This document shows positions 15,697 to 24,830 of a DNA stretch of 64,000 bases, piece after piece. Position 1 is the first letter of the stretch. Each line of letters starts with the position of its first letter. A model generated the notes under the pieces. That model was given only the letters and a program-made list of their open reading frames with translations. It was not told the DNA's origin and made no database searches. The stretch covers positions 1,426,001 through 1,490,000 of the forward strand of contig NZ_JAFBBY010000001.1 of NCBI RefSeq assembly GCF_016907515.1. The letters are read 5' to 3'. The stretch comes from Nocardioides nitrophenolicus. Its GTDB lineage: Bacteria > Actinomycetota > Actinomycetes > Propionibacteriales > Nocardioidaceae. Both the position numbers and the translations under genes were made by a program.

Positions 15697-17172
15697 TTAG
15701 GCCGCCGTCGCCGGGGTGTCAACGGTCACCTCCGCCGCTCCGTCCGGGTCTCCCGCGCCGCGGCCGGTGCCTCGCGGCAGCAGCAGGAGCGCGACCAGGG
15801 CCGCGACCAGGGCGCCACCGCTGGCGAACACGGCGGCCAGCACGAAGCCGGTCTCCGCCGGGTCGTGGGCGCCGGGTCGGGTGTGCGCGGCCAGGATCGC
15901 GGCGACGACCGCACCCCCCGCGCTGCCGCCGGCGAGGCGGAGCACCTGGTTGACCCCCATCGCGGTCCCGACCCGCTCGTACGGCGTGACCGCCACGACC
16001 ACCGCCGGCATCACCGAGTAGGCGAGGCCGACGCCCACGCCCATGACGACCATCATCACCACGATGTCGAGGATGCTGTCGTGCCAGCGGGCGAAGTAGC
16101 CGAAGGCGCAGGCGGTGGTCAGCGCACCGGCGGCGAGGACCACCCGGTAGCCGATCCGGCGCGCGGCCCACAGGCCGACCGGTGGCGTCACCAGGCTGAC
16201 CAGCGCCATCGGCAGCATCAGCAGGCCCGCCACGAACACCGACCGGCCCAGTCCGACGCCGTGCTCGGTGGGGGTCTGCACCAGCACCATCACGGTGCTG
16301 GCGCCGGCGAACATGCCGATCCCGATCAGCATGGCCACGACGTTGACCCCGAGCAGGGTGCGGCTGCAGACCAGCCGCAGGTCGACCAGCGGCGCCGTGA
16401 CCCGCAGCTCGACCAGCGCCCAGACGGCGAGCAGGGCCACGCCGGCGCCACCGACCAGCACGGTGGCGATCGAGGTCCAGCCCCACACGCCGCCGCGGGC
16501 CACGGCCAGCAGCAGCGCGCCGAGCCCGAGCGCGAGGAGCGCTGCCCCGGGCAGGTCCACGGCGACCCGGGGATCGCCCCGCGGCGCGGCGGGGACGGTC
16601 CGGGCAACCAGCCACGCCGCGGTGAGGCCGACGACGGTGACGAGGAGGAAGGGAGCCCGGTAGCCCGCGACGCCCACCAGCAGGCCGATCATCGGGTTGC
16701 CGAGGCCGACGCCGAGCGAGACGCTCAGCGAGAGCATGGCCAGGGTCCGCGTCAGCACCTCGCCGCCGAGATGCGCCCGCGCCAAGGAGACGGTCAGCGG
16801 CACCAGCGCATAGCCGAGGCCCTGGACCGACCGGGTCGCGATCACGGCCGGGAAGGTGGGGATCAACGCCACCGCGCTGGCCAGCCCGAGCACGAGCAGG
16901 GTGCCGATCAGCACGCGCTTGCGGGCCGGGCCGTCGGCCAGCCGGGACAGCACCGGCGTGCCGACCGCGCCGGCGAGCAGGGTCGCGATCACCATCCACT
17001 GCGCGTCCACGACCGGTACGTCGCGGGCCACCGAGACCTCGTAGATGAGCGGGTTGCCGAGGCCCGCGACCACGCCGCCGGTGAGGGCGGCGTAGGCCAG
17101 GCAGACGACCAGGGCCCGCGTGGAGACCTGCTCGGAGCGGGCCCCCGTCTCAGCCTGGACCCGCTCGGTCAC
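15697..17172 (-). CDS. MFS transporter
   Basis: 491 aa membrane protein with many hydrophobic segments, probably 14 by its length and layout (DHA2-like drug/metabolite antiporters). Conserved loops include LSRLADGPARKRVL after the second helix and RSVQGLGYALVPLTVSLAR. GTG at 17172 overlaps the thiolase stop by 4 nt. As last gene of the unit that begins at 23951, it could import the substrate or export an intermediate; direction is not visible. Confidence 0.85.
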   Translation of the reverse strand: MTERVQAETGARSEQVSTRALVVCLAYAALTGGVVAGLGNPLIYEVSVARDVPVVDAQWMVIATLLAGAVGTPVLSRLADGPARKRVLIGTLLVLGLASAVALIPTFPAVIATRSVQGLGYALVPLTVSLARAHLGGEVLTRTLAMLSLSVSLGVGLGNPMIGLLVGVAGYRAPFLLVTVVGLTAAWLVARTVPAAPRGDPRVAVDLPGAALLALGLGALLLAVARGGVWGWTSIATVLVGGAGVALLAVWALVELRVTAPLVDLRLVCSRTLLGVNVVAMLIGIGMFAGASTVMVLVQTPTEHGVGLGRSVFVAGLLMLPMALVSLVTPPVGLWAARRIGYRVVLAAGALTTACAFGYFARWHDSILDIVVMMVVMGVGVGLAYSVMPAVVVAVTPYERVGTAMGVNQVLRLAGGSAGGAVVAAILAAHTRPGAHDPAETGFVLAAVFASGGALVAALVALLLLPRGTGRGAGDPDGAAEVTVDTPATAA

Positions 17173-18314
17173 ACCAGCTCGAACAGGGTGGCGTTCGCCA
17201 TGCCGCCGCCCTCGCACATGGTCTGCAGGCCGTAGCGTTGGCCCTCGCGACGCATCCGGTGCAGCAGCGTGGTGGCGAGTCGCGCACCCGTGCCCCCGAG
17301 CGGGTGACCGAGGGCGATCGCGCCACCCTGCGGATTGGTGCGGGCCGGGTCCGCACCGGTCTCCGCGAGCCAGGCCATCGGGACGCTGGCGAATGCCTCG
17401 TTGACCTCGAACGAGCCGATCTCGTCGAGCGCCACGCCGGAGCGGGCGAGCAGCTGCTCGGTCGCCGGGATCGGCCCGGTGAGCATCAGCACCGGGTCGG
17501 AGCCGGCCACCGTCATCGTGTGCACCCGCGCCATCGGCGTCAGGCCGTGCCGCTCGACCGCGTCCGCCGAGGCGACCAGGAGGGCGGCGGCCCCGTCGGA
17601 GACCTGGCTCGCCAGGGCCGCCGTCAGCCGGCCGTCCTCGCGCAGGGTGGCCAGCGTGGCGAGCTTCTCCGCCGTGGTGCCAGCCCGCGGCCCCTCGTCG
17701 GCGCCGAGCCCGGCGACCTCGACGATCTCGTCGTCGAACTGCCCCGCGGCGGCGGACGCGAGCGCGCGGCGGTGGCTCTCGAGCGCGTACGCCTCCATCG
17801 CCTCCCGGGACAGGCCCCACTTCTCCGCGATCAGCTCGGCGCCGCGGAACTGGGAGATCTCCTGCTCGCCGTACCGCTCGCGGTAGCCCTCGCCCGCCCG
17901 CGGGTGCGCCAGGTCGTGCTGCAGCGCGAGGGTGGTCGGCGAGGCGATCGGCACCTGGCTCATCACCTCGACGCCGCCGGCGACGACCAGGTCCTGCACG
18001 CCGGACATGACGGCCTGGGCGGCGAAGTGCAGGGCCTGCTGGGACGAGCCGCACTGGCGGTCGATGGTCGAGCCGGGGACCGACTCGGGCAGACCCGCGG
18101 TCAGCACCGTGGTGCGCGCGATGTTCGACGCCTGCGGCCCGATCTGGCCGACACAGCCCCAGAGCACGTCGTCGATCGCCGCCGGGTCGACGGCCGTGCG
18201 ACGGACCAGCTCGCGCAGCACCGCCGCGCCCAGGTCGGCCGGGTGCACGGCGGACAGCGCGCCCCCGCGCTTGCCCACGGCCGAGCGCACGGCTCCGACG
18301 ACGAATGCATCCAT
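17169..18314 (-). CDS. Acetyl-CoA acyltransferase (thiolase)
   Basis: 381 aa degradative thiolase for CoA-dependent cleavage of a 3-ketoacyl-CoA. Nucleophile Cys88 is in DRQCGSSQQ, the His337 loop in GGAIALGHPLGG and the second Cys367 in MCEGGGMAN, so the active site is complete. ATG at 18314 follows AGGAGAG. Two nt separate it from the crotonase stop and it overlaps the MFS start. The second thiolase (37866) has the same layout. Confidence 0.92.
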   Translation of the reverse strand: MDAFVVGAVRSAVGKRGGALSAVHPADLGAAVLRELVRRTAVDPAAIDDVLWGCVGQIGPQASNIARTTVLTAGLPESVPGSTIDRQCGSSQQALHFAAQAVMSGVQDLVVAGGVEVMSQVPIASPTTLALQHDLAHPRAGEGYRERYGEQEISQFRGAELIAEKWGLSREAMEAYALESHRRALASAAAGQFDDEIVEVAGLGADEGPRAGTTAEKLATLATLREDGRLTAALASQVSDGAAALLVASADAVERHGLTPMARVHTMTVAGSDPVLMLTGPIPATEQLLARSGVALDEIGSFEVNEAFASVPMAWLAETGADPARTNPQGGAIALGHPLGGTGARLATTLLHRMRREGQRYGLQTMCEGGGMANATLFELV

Positions 18315-18316
18315 GG

Positions 18317-19138
18317 TCACTCTCCTGTTCCGGTGGGGGCGCCCGCTGCCCGGGCGGCCGGCGTCCACGGCGCGGGCCGGCGGTCGAGGAAGGCGGCCGC
18401 CCCCTCCGCCAGGTCGGTGCCGTGGAAGAACGCGAGGTTGAGGAACTGCGCGGCGTCGAGCGCCTGCGGTGCGGGCAGGTCGGCGAGCAGCCCGAACGCC
18501 CGCCGGCCCAGCCGGAGCGCGTCGGGGCTGGTCTCCTCGAACATCGCGGCGTAGTCGTCGGCGGCCGCCCAGAGCGCCTCCTCGTCGGCGCAGACCCGGG
18601 CCACCAGGCCCACCCGGGCGGCCTCCTCGGCGTCGATGGCGCGACCGGTCAGCATCAGGTCGAGCAGCACCTTGCGCGGCAGCGCGCGGACCAGGTGCGC
18701 CACGATGATCATCGGGAACAGCCCGAGCCGCACCTCGGGCATCGCGAAGCTCGCGCGCGGTCCGGCCAGCACGATGTCGCACGCGCCGGCCAGGCCCATG
18801 CCACCGGCGAAGGCCGGGCCGTCGACCACCGCGATCAGCGGCTTGGGCGACTCCAGGGCGAGCTGGTGCAGCTCGACGATCCCGGCCGGCCAGGCCCAGG
18901 CCGCGGCGGCCGGCATCGCGGCGAGCTCGCGCATCTGGCGCAGGTCCCCGCCCGCGGAGAAGGCGCTGCCGGCGGCGGCGATCGCCACCGAGCGGACGCC
19001 GTCGTCGGCGTACGCCTCGCGCAGGCCGACGAGCAGCGCCGCGCTCAGCTCGGCGTTGAGGGGGTTGCGCTCGTCGGGACGGTTCAGGGTGAGCACCGCC
19101 AGCGAGCCGCGTCGGGACGCGACGACGGCCGGGCCCAT
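18317..19138 (-). CDS. Enoyl-CoA hydratase/isomerase (crotonase)
   Basis: 273 aa crotonase. Oxyanion-hole segments are SAFSAGGDL and GPAFAGGMGLAGACD; the MPEVRLGLFP loop carries the position of the second catalytic Glu. The tail PAFLDRRPAPW-like ending is typical of mycobacterial EchA proteins. ATG at 19138 overlaps the AtuA-C stop by one base. It would hydrate the enoyl-CoA made by the ACADs upstream in the operon and feed the thiolase downstream. Confidence 0.88.
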   Translation of the reverse strand: MGPAVVASRRGSLAVLTLNRPDERNPLNAELSAALLVGLREAYADDGVRSVAIAAAGSAFSAGGDLRQMRELAAMPAAAAWAWPAGIVELHQLALESPKPLIAVVDGPAFAGGMGLAGACDIVLAGPRASFAMPEVRLGLFPMIIVAHLVRALPRKVLLDLMLTGRAIDAEEAARVGLVARVCADEEALWAAADDYAAMFEETSPDALRLGRRAFGLLADLPAPQALDAAQFLNLAFFHGTDLAEGAAAFLDRRPAPWTPAARAAGAPTGTGE

Positions 19139-19455
19139 CAGGCCCCGCCCGCCAGCTCCATCCGGAGCAGCCAGGCGTACATCACCTTGCCGAGGTGGTC
19201 GGACCGGAGCGAGAGCGTCCCGCCGCCGTCGAGCGCGCCGGTCAGGACGAAGTTGAGGGCGCGGATGCCGGGCAGCTCGTACCGGGTCACCGAGCCGCGG
19301 ACCAGGCTGCCGAAGTGGGCGGCGACCCGCTCCTCGGTGAGCTCGCGGCACAGGGTCCGGTAGCCGTCGTCGTCCCAGGCGACCAGTCCGACATTGCAGA
19401 TGTCGCCCTTGTCGCCGGAGCGACCGTGGGCGAGGTCGACGACCCGCATGCTCAC
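19138..19455 (-). CDS. AtuA C-terminal-like small protein
   Basis: 105 aa, starting at a GTG that overlaps the AtuA stop by 4 nt; an internal ATG at 19449 is possible. It matches the C-terminal ferredoxin-fold-like domain of AtuA proteins: HGRSGDKGDICN near the start, then LVRGSVTRYELPGIRALNF. The same blocks appear in the protein at 53827. In other bacteria this region can be fused to AtuA; here it is a separate gene directly behind it, so a two-subunit protein is likely. Function unknown. Confidence 0.8.
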   Translation of the reverse strand: MSMRVVDLAHGRSGDKGDICNVGLVAWDDDGYRTLCRELTEERVAAHFGSLVRGSVTRYELPGIRALNFVLTGALDGGGTLSLRSDHLGKVMYAWLLRMELAGGA

Positions 19456-20825
19456 ACCTCCACGATCTCGACGGACTGCACGACGTGCTCGCGCGGGATG
19501 AGCGCCGGCCAGATGGCGTAGAGCTCCTTCAGCGGCGGGCGGGTGCCGATGCCGGCGATGCCGGCGGGTCCGTTGTTGTAGAGAGGCACGCTCTCGGTGA
19601 AGACCTTGCGCGCCTCGTCGGCGTCGGGGCAGCGGGCGGCGTAGCGCACCACGACCTCCGGCAGGTCCGGGTCGTCGGGCGGCGGCACGCGGTCACCCCA
19701 CATCGAGCTGTGGCCGGGGTACTCGACGAGGTCCTCGCTGTACCTGAAGTCCGCCGCGGCGAGCCGCCGGCGCAGGAACTCCAGCCCCCGCCGGGCCTTC
19801 TCGACCGCGCGCGGCCAGGTGTAGGTGAACTGCGCCTCGCCGACGAAGCCGGCGCGGTAGCCCATGTTGACCTTGAGCGTGGCGGGGGCCGGACCGCCGG
19901 TGCCTCCGGTGATCCGGACCCGGTCCGGCCCGATCTCCTCGAGCCGGACCTGGGTGAAGTCGGCCGTGACGTCGGCGGTCAGGTAGCGGGCCGGGTCGAG
20001 GATCTCGTAGACGAGCTGCTCGCTCACCGTGCCGACGTCGACGCGACCCCCGGTGCCCGGGGTCTTGGTGAGGACGGCGGTGCCGTCCTCCGCGACCTCC
20101 GCGATCGGGTAGCCGAGGTCCTCGAGACCAGCCACACCGGCCCAGTCGCCGTCGTACAGGCCGCCGGTGGCCTGGCCCCCGCACTCGATCGCGTGAGCGA
20201 CGACGGTCGCCATGCCGAGCCGGTCCCAGTCGTCGCGCGCCCAGCCGAACTCGTGGATCAGCGGGCCGAGATAGAGCGCGATGTCGGTGACCCGGCCGCA
20301 GATGACGATCTGCGCGCCCTGGCCCAGCGCCTCGACGATGCCCTCGCAGCCGGTGTAGACGGCCGCATGGGTCAGCCGCTCGCGCACCTCGGCCAGCGGC
20401 CGGCCGGTGTCGAGGTTCTCGAAGCTGACGCCTCGCTCCATCAGGTCGTCGATGTCGGCCTCGATGTCGTCGCCGGTCACGACGGCGATCCGCAGCCCGG
20501 ACAGGCCGAGCTCCTTGGCGAGGTCCGCGACCGCGGCCGCGGCGGCCCGGGGATTGGCTCCCCCGGAGTTGGTGACGACCTTGATCCCCTTGGCCACGAT
20601 GCCGGGGAGCGCGCCGCGCAGCAGGTCGAGGATGTCGCGGGTGTAGCCGCGGTCGCCGCCGCGGGCGCGCTGCTTGGCCAGGATCGACATGGTCAGCTCG
20701 GCCAGGTGGTCGCAGCACAGGTAGTCGATGTCGCCACGCTCGACCATGTCGATGGCCGGCTGGACCCGGTCGCCCCAGAACGCCATCCCGGCGCCGAGCC
20801 GGACGGTCTTGGCCGGCGCGGTCAC
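19452..20825 (-). CDS. AtuA-family protein (DUF1446)
   Basis: 457 aa. Typical AtuA/DUF1446 blocks: RLGAGMAFWGDRVQPA, GDIDYLCCDHLAELTM, VVTNSGGANP, GCEGIVEALGQGAQIVICGR and IECGGQATGG. GTG at 20825 overlaps the amidohydrolase stop. Colinear with the copy at 54135, each followed by its small C-terminal partner. AtuA is needed for acyclic terpene use in Pseudomonas but its chemistry is not established. This operon has two ACADs, a crotonase and a thiolase but no carboxylase. Confidence 0.82.
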   Translation of the reverse strand: MTAPAKTVRLGAGMAFWGDRVQPAIDMVERGDIDYLCCDHLAELTMSILAKQRARGGDRGYTRDILDLLRGALPGIVAKGIKVVTNSGGANPRAAAAAVADLAKELGLSGLRIAVVTGDDIEADIDDLMERGVSFENLDTGRPLAEVRERLTHAAVYTGCEGIVEALGQGAQIVICGRVTDIALYLGPLIHEFGWARDDWDRLGMATVVAHAIECGGQATGGLYDGDWAGVAGLEDLGYPIAEVAEDGTAVLTKTPGTGGRVDVGTVSEQLVYEILDPARYLTADVTADFTQVRLEEIGPDRVRITGGTGGPAPATLKVNMGYRAGFVGEAQFTYTWPRAVEKARRGLEFLRRRLAAADFRYSEDLVEYPGHSSMWGDRVPPPDDPDLPEVVVRYAARCPDADEARKVFTESVPLYNNGPAGIAGIGTRPPLKELYAIWPALIPREHVVQSVEIVEV

Positions 20826-21610
20826 GAGATCCCCAGGATCCGGGCGATGTTGCCGCCGAGGATCCCCTCGGTCTCCTCCTCGGTCAGTCCGAGCGCGCGC
20901 ACCGCCGCGATCTCGGCGGCCGGGTCGGCCATCGGCCAGTCCGACCCGTAGACGACGCGGTCGGCGCCGTGGCGCCGGATCAGCTCGACCAGGCGGGCCT
21001 TGTCGAGGTCGCCGACGGTGGGCGGCCACGAGGTCTCGAGCAGTACCCGCGACGCGACGACGTGCTGCTCCGCCTCGTCGAGCGCGTGGTAGCCGCCGAA
21101 GTGGCAGGCGATCAGGGTCAGCTCGGGCACCTTGCGGACCAGCGCCGCCAGGTGGTGGGGCGCGCCCCGCTCGTTGGCGTCGTCGTCGCCGCCGGAGCCG
21201 ACATGGGTGATCACGGGCATCCCGGCCTCGGCCAGGCCGTGCAGGATGTCCTCGACGCGCGGGTCGGCCAGCGAGAGGCTCTGGAAGAGCGGGTGCAGCT
21301 TGACGCCGACGATCCCGTTGTCCTTCAGGATCGTGAGGTTCTCCTCGACCGACAGCTCCGGGTGCACGGTCCCGAACGGGATGAGGCGGTCCCGCGGCAC
21401 GCCGCCGATGAACTCGTTGGTGCGGGCCACGACCGACGCCTTGATCCCGACGCCGAGGGCGAAGCCCTTGTCGATGCCCGCCTCGTCCATGGTCTCGAGG
21501 AGGCCGGACAGCTTGCCGTTGAAGCGCAGCGGCATCCCCGCCGGGCGCTGGGCCTGCATCGCGTCGGCGATGTGGTCCGGCCAGACGTGGAGATGGCAGT
21601 CGATGATCAC
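20822..21610 (-). CDS. Amidohydrolase 2 family protein
   Basis: 262 aa metal-dependent hydrolase: N-terminal IDCHLHVWPDH (HxH), VGVKLHPLFQS, LIACHFGGYH and the C-terminal VVYGSDWPMAD with the metal Asp. GTG at 21610 overlaps the ACAD stop and its own stop overlaps the AtuA start, so it sits in a fully coupled run. The family includes decarboxylases and hydrolases of cyclic acids; a ring-hydrolysing or decarboxylating step is plausible. Distant relative of the amidohydrolase at 4788. Confidence 0.82.
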   Translation of the reverse strand: MIIDCHLHVWPDHIADAMQAQRPAGMPLRFNGKLSGLLETMDEAGIDKGFALGVGIKASVVARTNEFIGGVPRDRLIPFGTVHPELSVEENLTILKDNGIVGVKLHPLFQSLSLADPRVEDILHGLAEAGMPVITHVGSGGDDDANERGAPHHLAALVRKVPELTLIACHFGGYHALDEAEQHVVASRVLLETSWPPTVGDLDKARLVELIRRHGADRVVYGSDWPMADPAAEIAAVRALGLTEEETEGILGGNIARILGIS

Positions 21611-22773
21611 CGCTCGCCCTCCGCCTCGAAGTCCTTGACCAGCTTCTTGGCGAGGGAGTCGAGGATGACCTCGGTGGAGCCCTCGTAGATCCGCATCGGC
21701 CGGGCGTCGCGGTAGAAGCGCTCGATGTCGCTGCCGCGCACCAGTCCGAACCGGCCCATCACCTGGACCGCGCGGTCGACGACCCGACCGCATGCCTCGG
21801 TGGCGCCCACCTTCGCGATCGACGACAGGTGCAGGCCGGCGAGCGGGTCGCGGGCGGAGGCCGCGGCGGCGCGGTAGGTCATCGCGCGCGCCATCTCGAT
21901 CTCGACCCAGCAGCTCGCCAGCGACTCGGGTACGCCGCCCAGCCGGGCCAGCGGCTTGCCGAACAGCTCGCGCCGGGTGGCGTGCCCGAGCGCCTCGCGC
22001 AGCGCGGCCTCGGCCAGGCCGACCGCGGCTCCGGCCACCGAGACCCGGAAGGTGGCCAGGGTCTGCAGCATCAGGCCGAAGCCCGCGCCGGCCTCGCCGA
22101 TGCGGTGGTCGAGCGGGACCCGCACGTCCTGGAGGACCACGTCGCCGAGCACATGGGGCGCGATGATCTGGTGCGGCGAGGTGACGCTGACCCCTGGCGC
22201 GTCGGCCGGCACGAAGACCAGCGAGTAGCCGGCGCCCTCCTTGGCCAGGATGGCGAAGAAGGAGGCGTCGGGAGCATTGGTGATGAACGACTTGTGCCCG
22301 TTGACGACCAGCGCGCCGTCCTCCTCGACCACGGTGGTGGAGATCGCGCGGAGGTCGGAGCCGACGTCGGGCTCGGTCAGGCCGATGGCGGCGACCGCCT
22401 CCAGCGAGGCGACGCGCGGGAGCCACTCCTTGCGCACGCTCTCGCTGGCGGCACGGGTGACGCAGAAGCTGCCGATGCCCTGCATCGCGAACATCGAGTC
22501 GAGATGGGCGCTCACCCCGGCGAGCGCCTCGCGGACCACCGTCACCGCGAGTGCGTCGACGGCCTCGAACCGGCCGCCGTACTCGGCCGGTACGACGACC
22601 CCGGCGAGACCCGAGGCGACCAGCCGCTCCCGCACGTCGGGGTCGAACCGGTCGGCCTCGTCGGCGCGCGCCGCGATGTCCCGACAGGACTCGGCGAGCG
22701 CCCGCGCCTCGGCCTGCAGGTCGAGATAGCGCTGGGGGAGCTGGAACAGGGCCGTCTCGTCGTCGCCGGTCAC
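21607..22773 (-). CDS. Acyl-CoA dehydrogenase
   Basis: 388 aa ACAD with IGLTEPDVGSDLRA in the middle domain and the canonical catalytic loop RIYEGSTEVI (Glu364) near the end. The helix-G position that carries Glu in the two 388 aa paralogues is FRVSV here, so this one uses the usual C-terminal base. GTG at 22773 overlaps the stop of the ACAD upstream. Two different ACADs in tandem suggest either a heteromer or two successive dehydrogenations. Confidence 0.9.
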   Translation of the reverse strand: MTGDDETALFQLPQRYLDLQAEARALAESCRDIAARADEADRFDPDVRERLVASGLAGVVVPAEYGGRFEAVDALAVTVVREALAGVSAHLDSMFAMQGIGSFCVTRAASESVRKEWLPRVASLEAVAAIGLTEPDVGSDLRAISTTVVEEDGALVVNGHKSFITNAPDASFFAILAKEGAGYSLVFVPADAPGVSVTSPHQIIAPHVLGDVVLQDVRVPLDHRIGEAGAGFGLMLQTLATFRVSVAGAAVGLAEAALREALGHATRRELFGKPLARLGGVPESLASCWVEIEMARAMTYRAAAASARDPLAGLHLSSIAKVGATEACGRVVDRAVQVMGRFGLVRGSDIERFYRDARPMRIYEGSTEVILDSLAKKLVKDFEAEGER

Positions 22774-23951
22774 TTGATGATCGCCTCCGCGGGCCGCTGG
22801 TTGAAGTTGCGGCCGAACATGTCCGCGGCGATCCGGACCCGCTGGATCGCCGGCGTGCCGCCTGCGATGGCCCAGCCGTGGGAGTCACGGTGCAGCCGCT
22901 CCAGACCGTACTCCTCGGTGTAGCCGTTGCCACCGTGCATCTGCATGCCGAGGTCGGTCACCACCTTGGCCATCTCGTTGGCGTAGCACTTCGCCAGGGA
23001 GGTCTCGTAGGAGTTGGGCAGGCCGGCCCCCGCGTTGACCGCGGCCCGGTAGATGAGCAGCCGGCTCGCCTCGACCTGCATCGCCATGGTGGCGACGGTC
23101 ATCTGCACGTTCTGGAACTCGATGAGGGGGCGGCCGAACTGGTGCCGCTCCTCGACGTAGCGACGGGTCCGGTCCAGCGCCGCCTGCGCCAGGGCCAGCG
23201 ACATGGTGGCATTGCCCAGGCGCTCGATGGCGAAGACGCCGAAGAGCTTGCTGAAGCCGCCGGCCTCGACGACCAGGTCGCCGATCGGCACCCGCACGTC
23301 GTCGAAGTAGATGTCCGCGCTCGGGATGCCGCGGAAGCCCATCAGCTTCTCGGTCGCGCCGAACGAGACGCCGGGGGCGTCGGCCGGCACGATCACCGCG
23401 CCGATCCCCTTGGAGCCGGGCTCGTCGTTGAGCCGGCAGTAGACGAGGTAGTGGCTGGAGGCTCCGCCGTTGGAGATCCAGCGCTTGTTGCCGTTGATCA
23501 CGATCTCGTCGCCCTCGATCCGGGCGCGGGTCTTCATGTCGGTCGCCGCGGAGCCGGCGTCGGGCTCGGAGATGCCGATCGCCATCTCGAGGTCACCGGT
23601 GGCGACCTTGGGCAGGTACTCCTTCTTCTGCTCCTCGGTGCCGAAGAACTCCAGGACGCGGCACGGGCCGACATTGGACTCGAAGACGTGGAAGGCCGCC
23701 TGCCGGTTCTCCTTGGCGATCTCCTCCTGCACGATCAGCGCGTCGAGCAGCGAACCACCGTGGCCGCCGTACTCCTCCGGGGTGGTGATCCCGAGGAAGC
23801 CGAGGTCGGCGAGGCGCTTGAGCTCGTCGTGGGGCAGGGGGGTGCGGTTGAGGTCCCAGTCGGCCGCGAGGGGCGCGTACACCTCCACCGCCACCTGGCG
23901 CGCGAGCTCGCGCAGCTGCTTCTGCTCCGGGGAGAGGTCGAATCCGAACAC
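22770..23951 (-). CDS. Acyl-CoA dehydrogenase
   Basis: 393 aa ACAD with IGISEPDAGSAATDM, RRYVEERHQFGRPLIEFQ and MQMHGGNGYTEEYG. Where most members have YEGT it reads AGGTPAIQ, so the usual Glu is Gly; Glu243 in AIERLGN is at the isovaleryl-CoA dehydrogenase position and may be the base. The GTG at 23951 follows AGGAGA. An ATG at 24032 opens the frame earlier but would translate the operator island. First gene of an eight-gene coupled unit. Confidence 0.9.
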   Translation of the reverse strand: MFGFDLSPEQKQLRELARQVAVEVYAPLAADWDLNRTPLPHDELKRLADLGFLGITTPEEYGGHGGSLLDALIVQEEIAKENRQAAFHVFESNVGPCRVLEFFGTEEQKKEYLPKVATGDLEMAIGISEPDAGSAATDMKTRARIEGDEIVINGNKRWISNGGASSHYLVYCRLNDEPGSKGIGAVIVPADAPGVSFGATEKLMGFRGIPSADIYFDDVRVPIGDLVVEAGGFSKLFGVFAIERLGNATMSLALAQAALDRTRRYVEERHQFGRPLIEFQNVQMTVATMAMQVEASRLLIYRAAVNAGAGLPNSYETSLAKCYANEMAKVVTDLGMQMHGGNGYTEEYGLERLHRDSHGWAIAGGTPAIQRVRIAADMFGRNFNQRPAEAIIK

Positions 23952-23986
23952 GGCGTCTCCTGCCTTGGATGCCTTGGCACCCGAAT

Positions 23987-24016
23987 GGATGATAACTATG
24001 ATCACCATATAGATAG
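23987..24016. promoter_or_regulatory. AT-rich operator/promoter island d
   Basis: GATAACTATGATCACCATAT between the divergent ACAD (minus) and SDR (plus) genes. One of the clearest copies; it shares ATGATCAC with islands k and f. Confidence 0.68.
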
Positions 24017-24053
24017 ATTGAGCCCGCGGCAAGCGACCCGATAGGAATCAGCC

Positions 24054-24830
24054 ATGACCGAACAGCCCCCGCCCTCCCCCGCGCCCCACTTCGACCTGAC
24101 CGGCAAGGTCGCCCTCGTCACCGGCGGCAGCCGAGGCCTCGGCCGCGCCATGGCCCTCGGGCTGGCACAGTGCGGCGCGGACCTGATCGTCGCCAGCAGG
24201 AACGGCGAGGCCTGCGAGGAGTACGCCGCCGAGCTGCGCGCGGCGACCGGCCGCCGCGCCGTCGGCATCGGCGCGCACGTCGGTCGGTGGGACGCGCTCG
24301 AGGGACTCGTCGACCAGGCCTACGACACCTTCGGCAAGGTGGACGTGCTGATCAACAACGCCGGGATGTCGCCGCTCTACGACAAGGTCACCGACGTGAC
24401 CGAGGCACTCTTCGACAAGGTGCTCGACGTCAACCTCAAGGGACCCTTCCGGCTGACCGCCCTGATCGGCGAGCGGATGGCCGCCGGCGACGGCGGCTCG
24501 ATCATCAACATCACCAGCATGGGCGCGGTCCGCCCGCGCCCGGCGATCCTCCCCTACTCCGCGGCCAAGGCCGGGCTCAACGCCCTCACCATCGGCTTCG
24601 CGCACACCTTCGGGCCCAGCGTGCGGGTCAACGCGATCATGGCCGGCACCTTCCTCACCGACGTCAGCAAGGCATGGGACGCCGAGGCCTTCGCCCGGCG
24701 CGCGCAGGGCTTCGCCGCGAAGCGCGGCGGCGAGCCCGAGGAGATCGTCGGCGCCGCGCTCTACCTCGCGAGCGACCTGTCGTCGTACACGACGGGGTCG
24801 GTCATCGCGGTCGACGGCGGCCAGCCCTGA
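24054..24830 (+). CDS. SDR family oxidoreductase
   Basis: 258 aa classical SDR with TGGSRGLG (23-30), INNAG (100-104), Ser155 and Tyr168/Lys172 in YSAAK, ending in SVIAVDGGQP. AGGAA lies before the ATG at 24054. Its stop overlaps the next start by one base (TGATG). Acting on a hydroxyl or keto group of an intermediate is likely; the coupling to two AhpD-like proteins is unusual. Confidence 0.88.
   Translation: MTEQPPPSPAPHFDLTGKVALVTGGSRGLGRAMALGLAQCGADLIVASRNGEACEEYAAELRAATGRRAVGIGAHVGRWDALEGLVDQAYDTFGKVDVLINNAGMSPLYDKVTDVTEALFDKVLDVNLKGPFRLTALIGERMAAGDGGSIINITSMGAVRPRPAILPYSAAKAGLNALTIGFAHTFGPSVRVNAIMAGTFLTDVSKAWDAEAFARRAQGFAAKRGGEPEEIVGAALYLASDLSSYTTGSVIAVDGGQP

Noticed and set aside
15667..17235. 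522-codon plus-strand frame opposite the MFS transporter
   Set aside because: Translation is Gly/Arg/His/Asp-rich noise, while the minus strand gives a clear membrane protein.
24032..24032. ATG starts that extend ACAD (24032), LivM (46248), P450 (55797) and the ACAD at 2139
   Set aside because: They would translate the operator islands or the preceding gene; the downstream GTG/ATG codons have Shine-Dalgarno sites and match paralogue starts.
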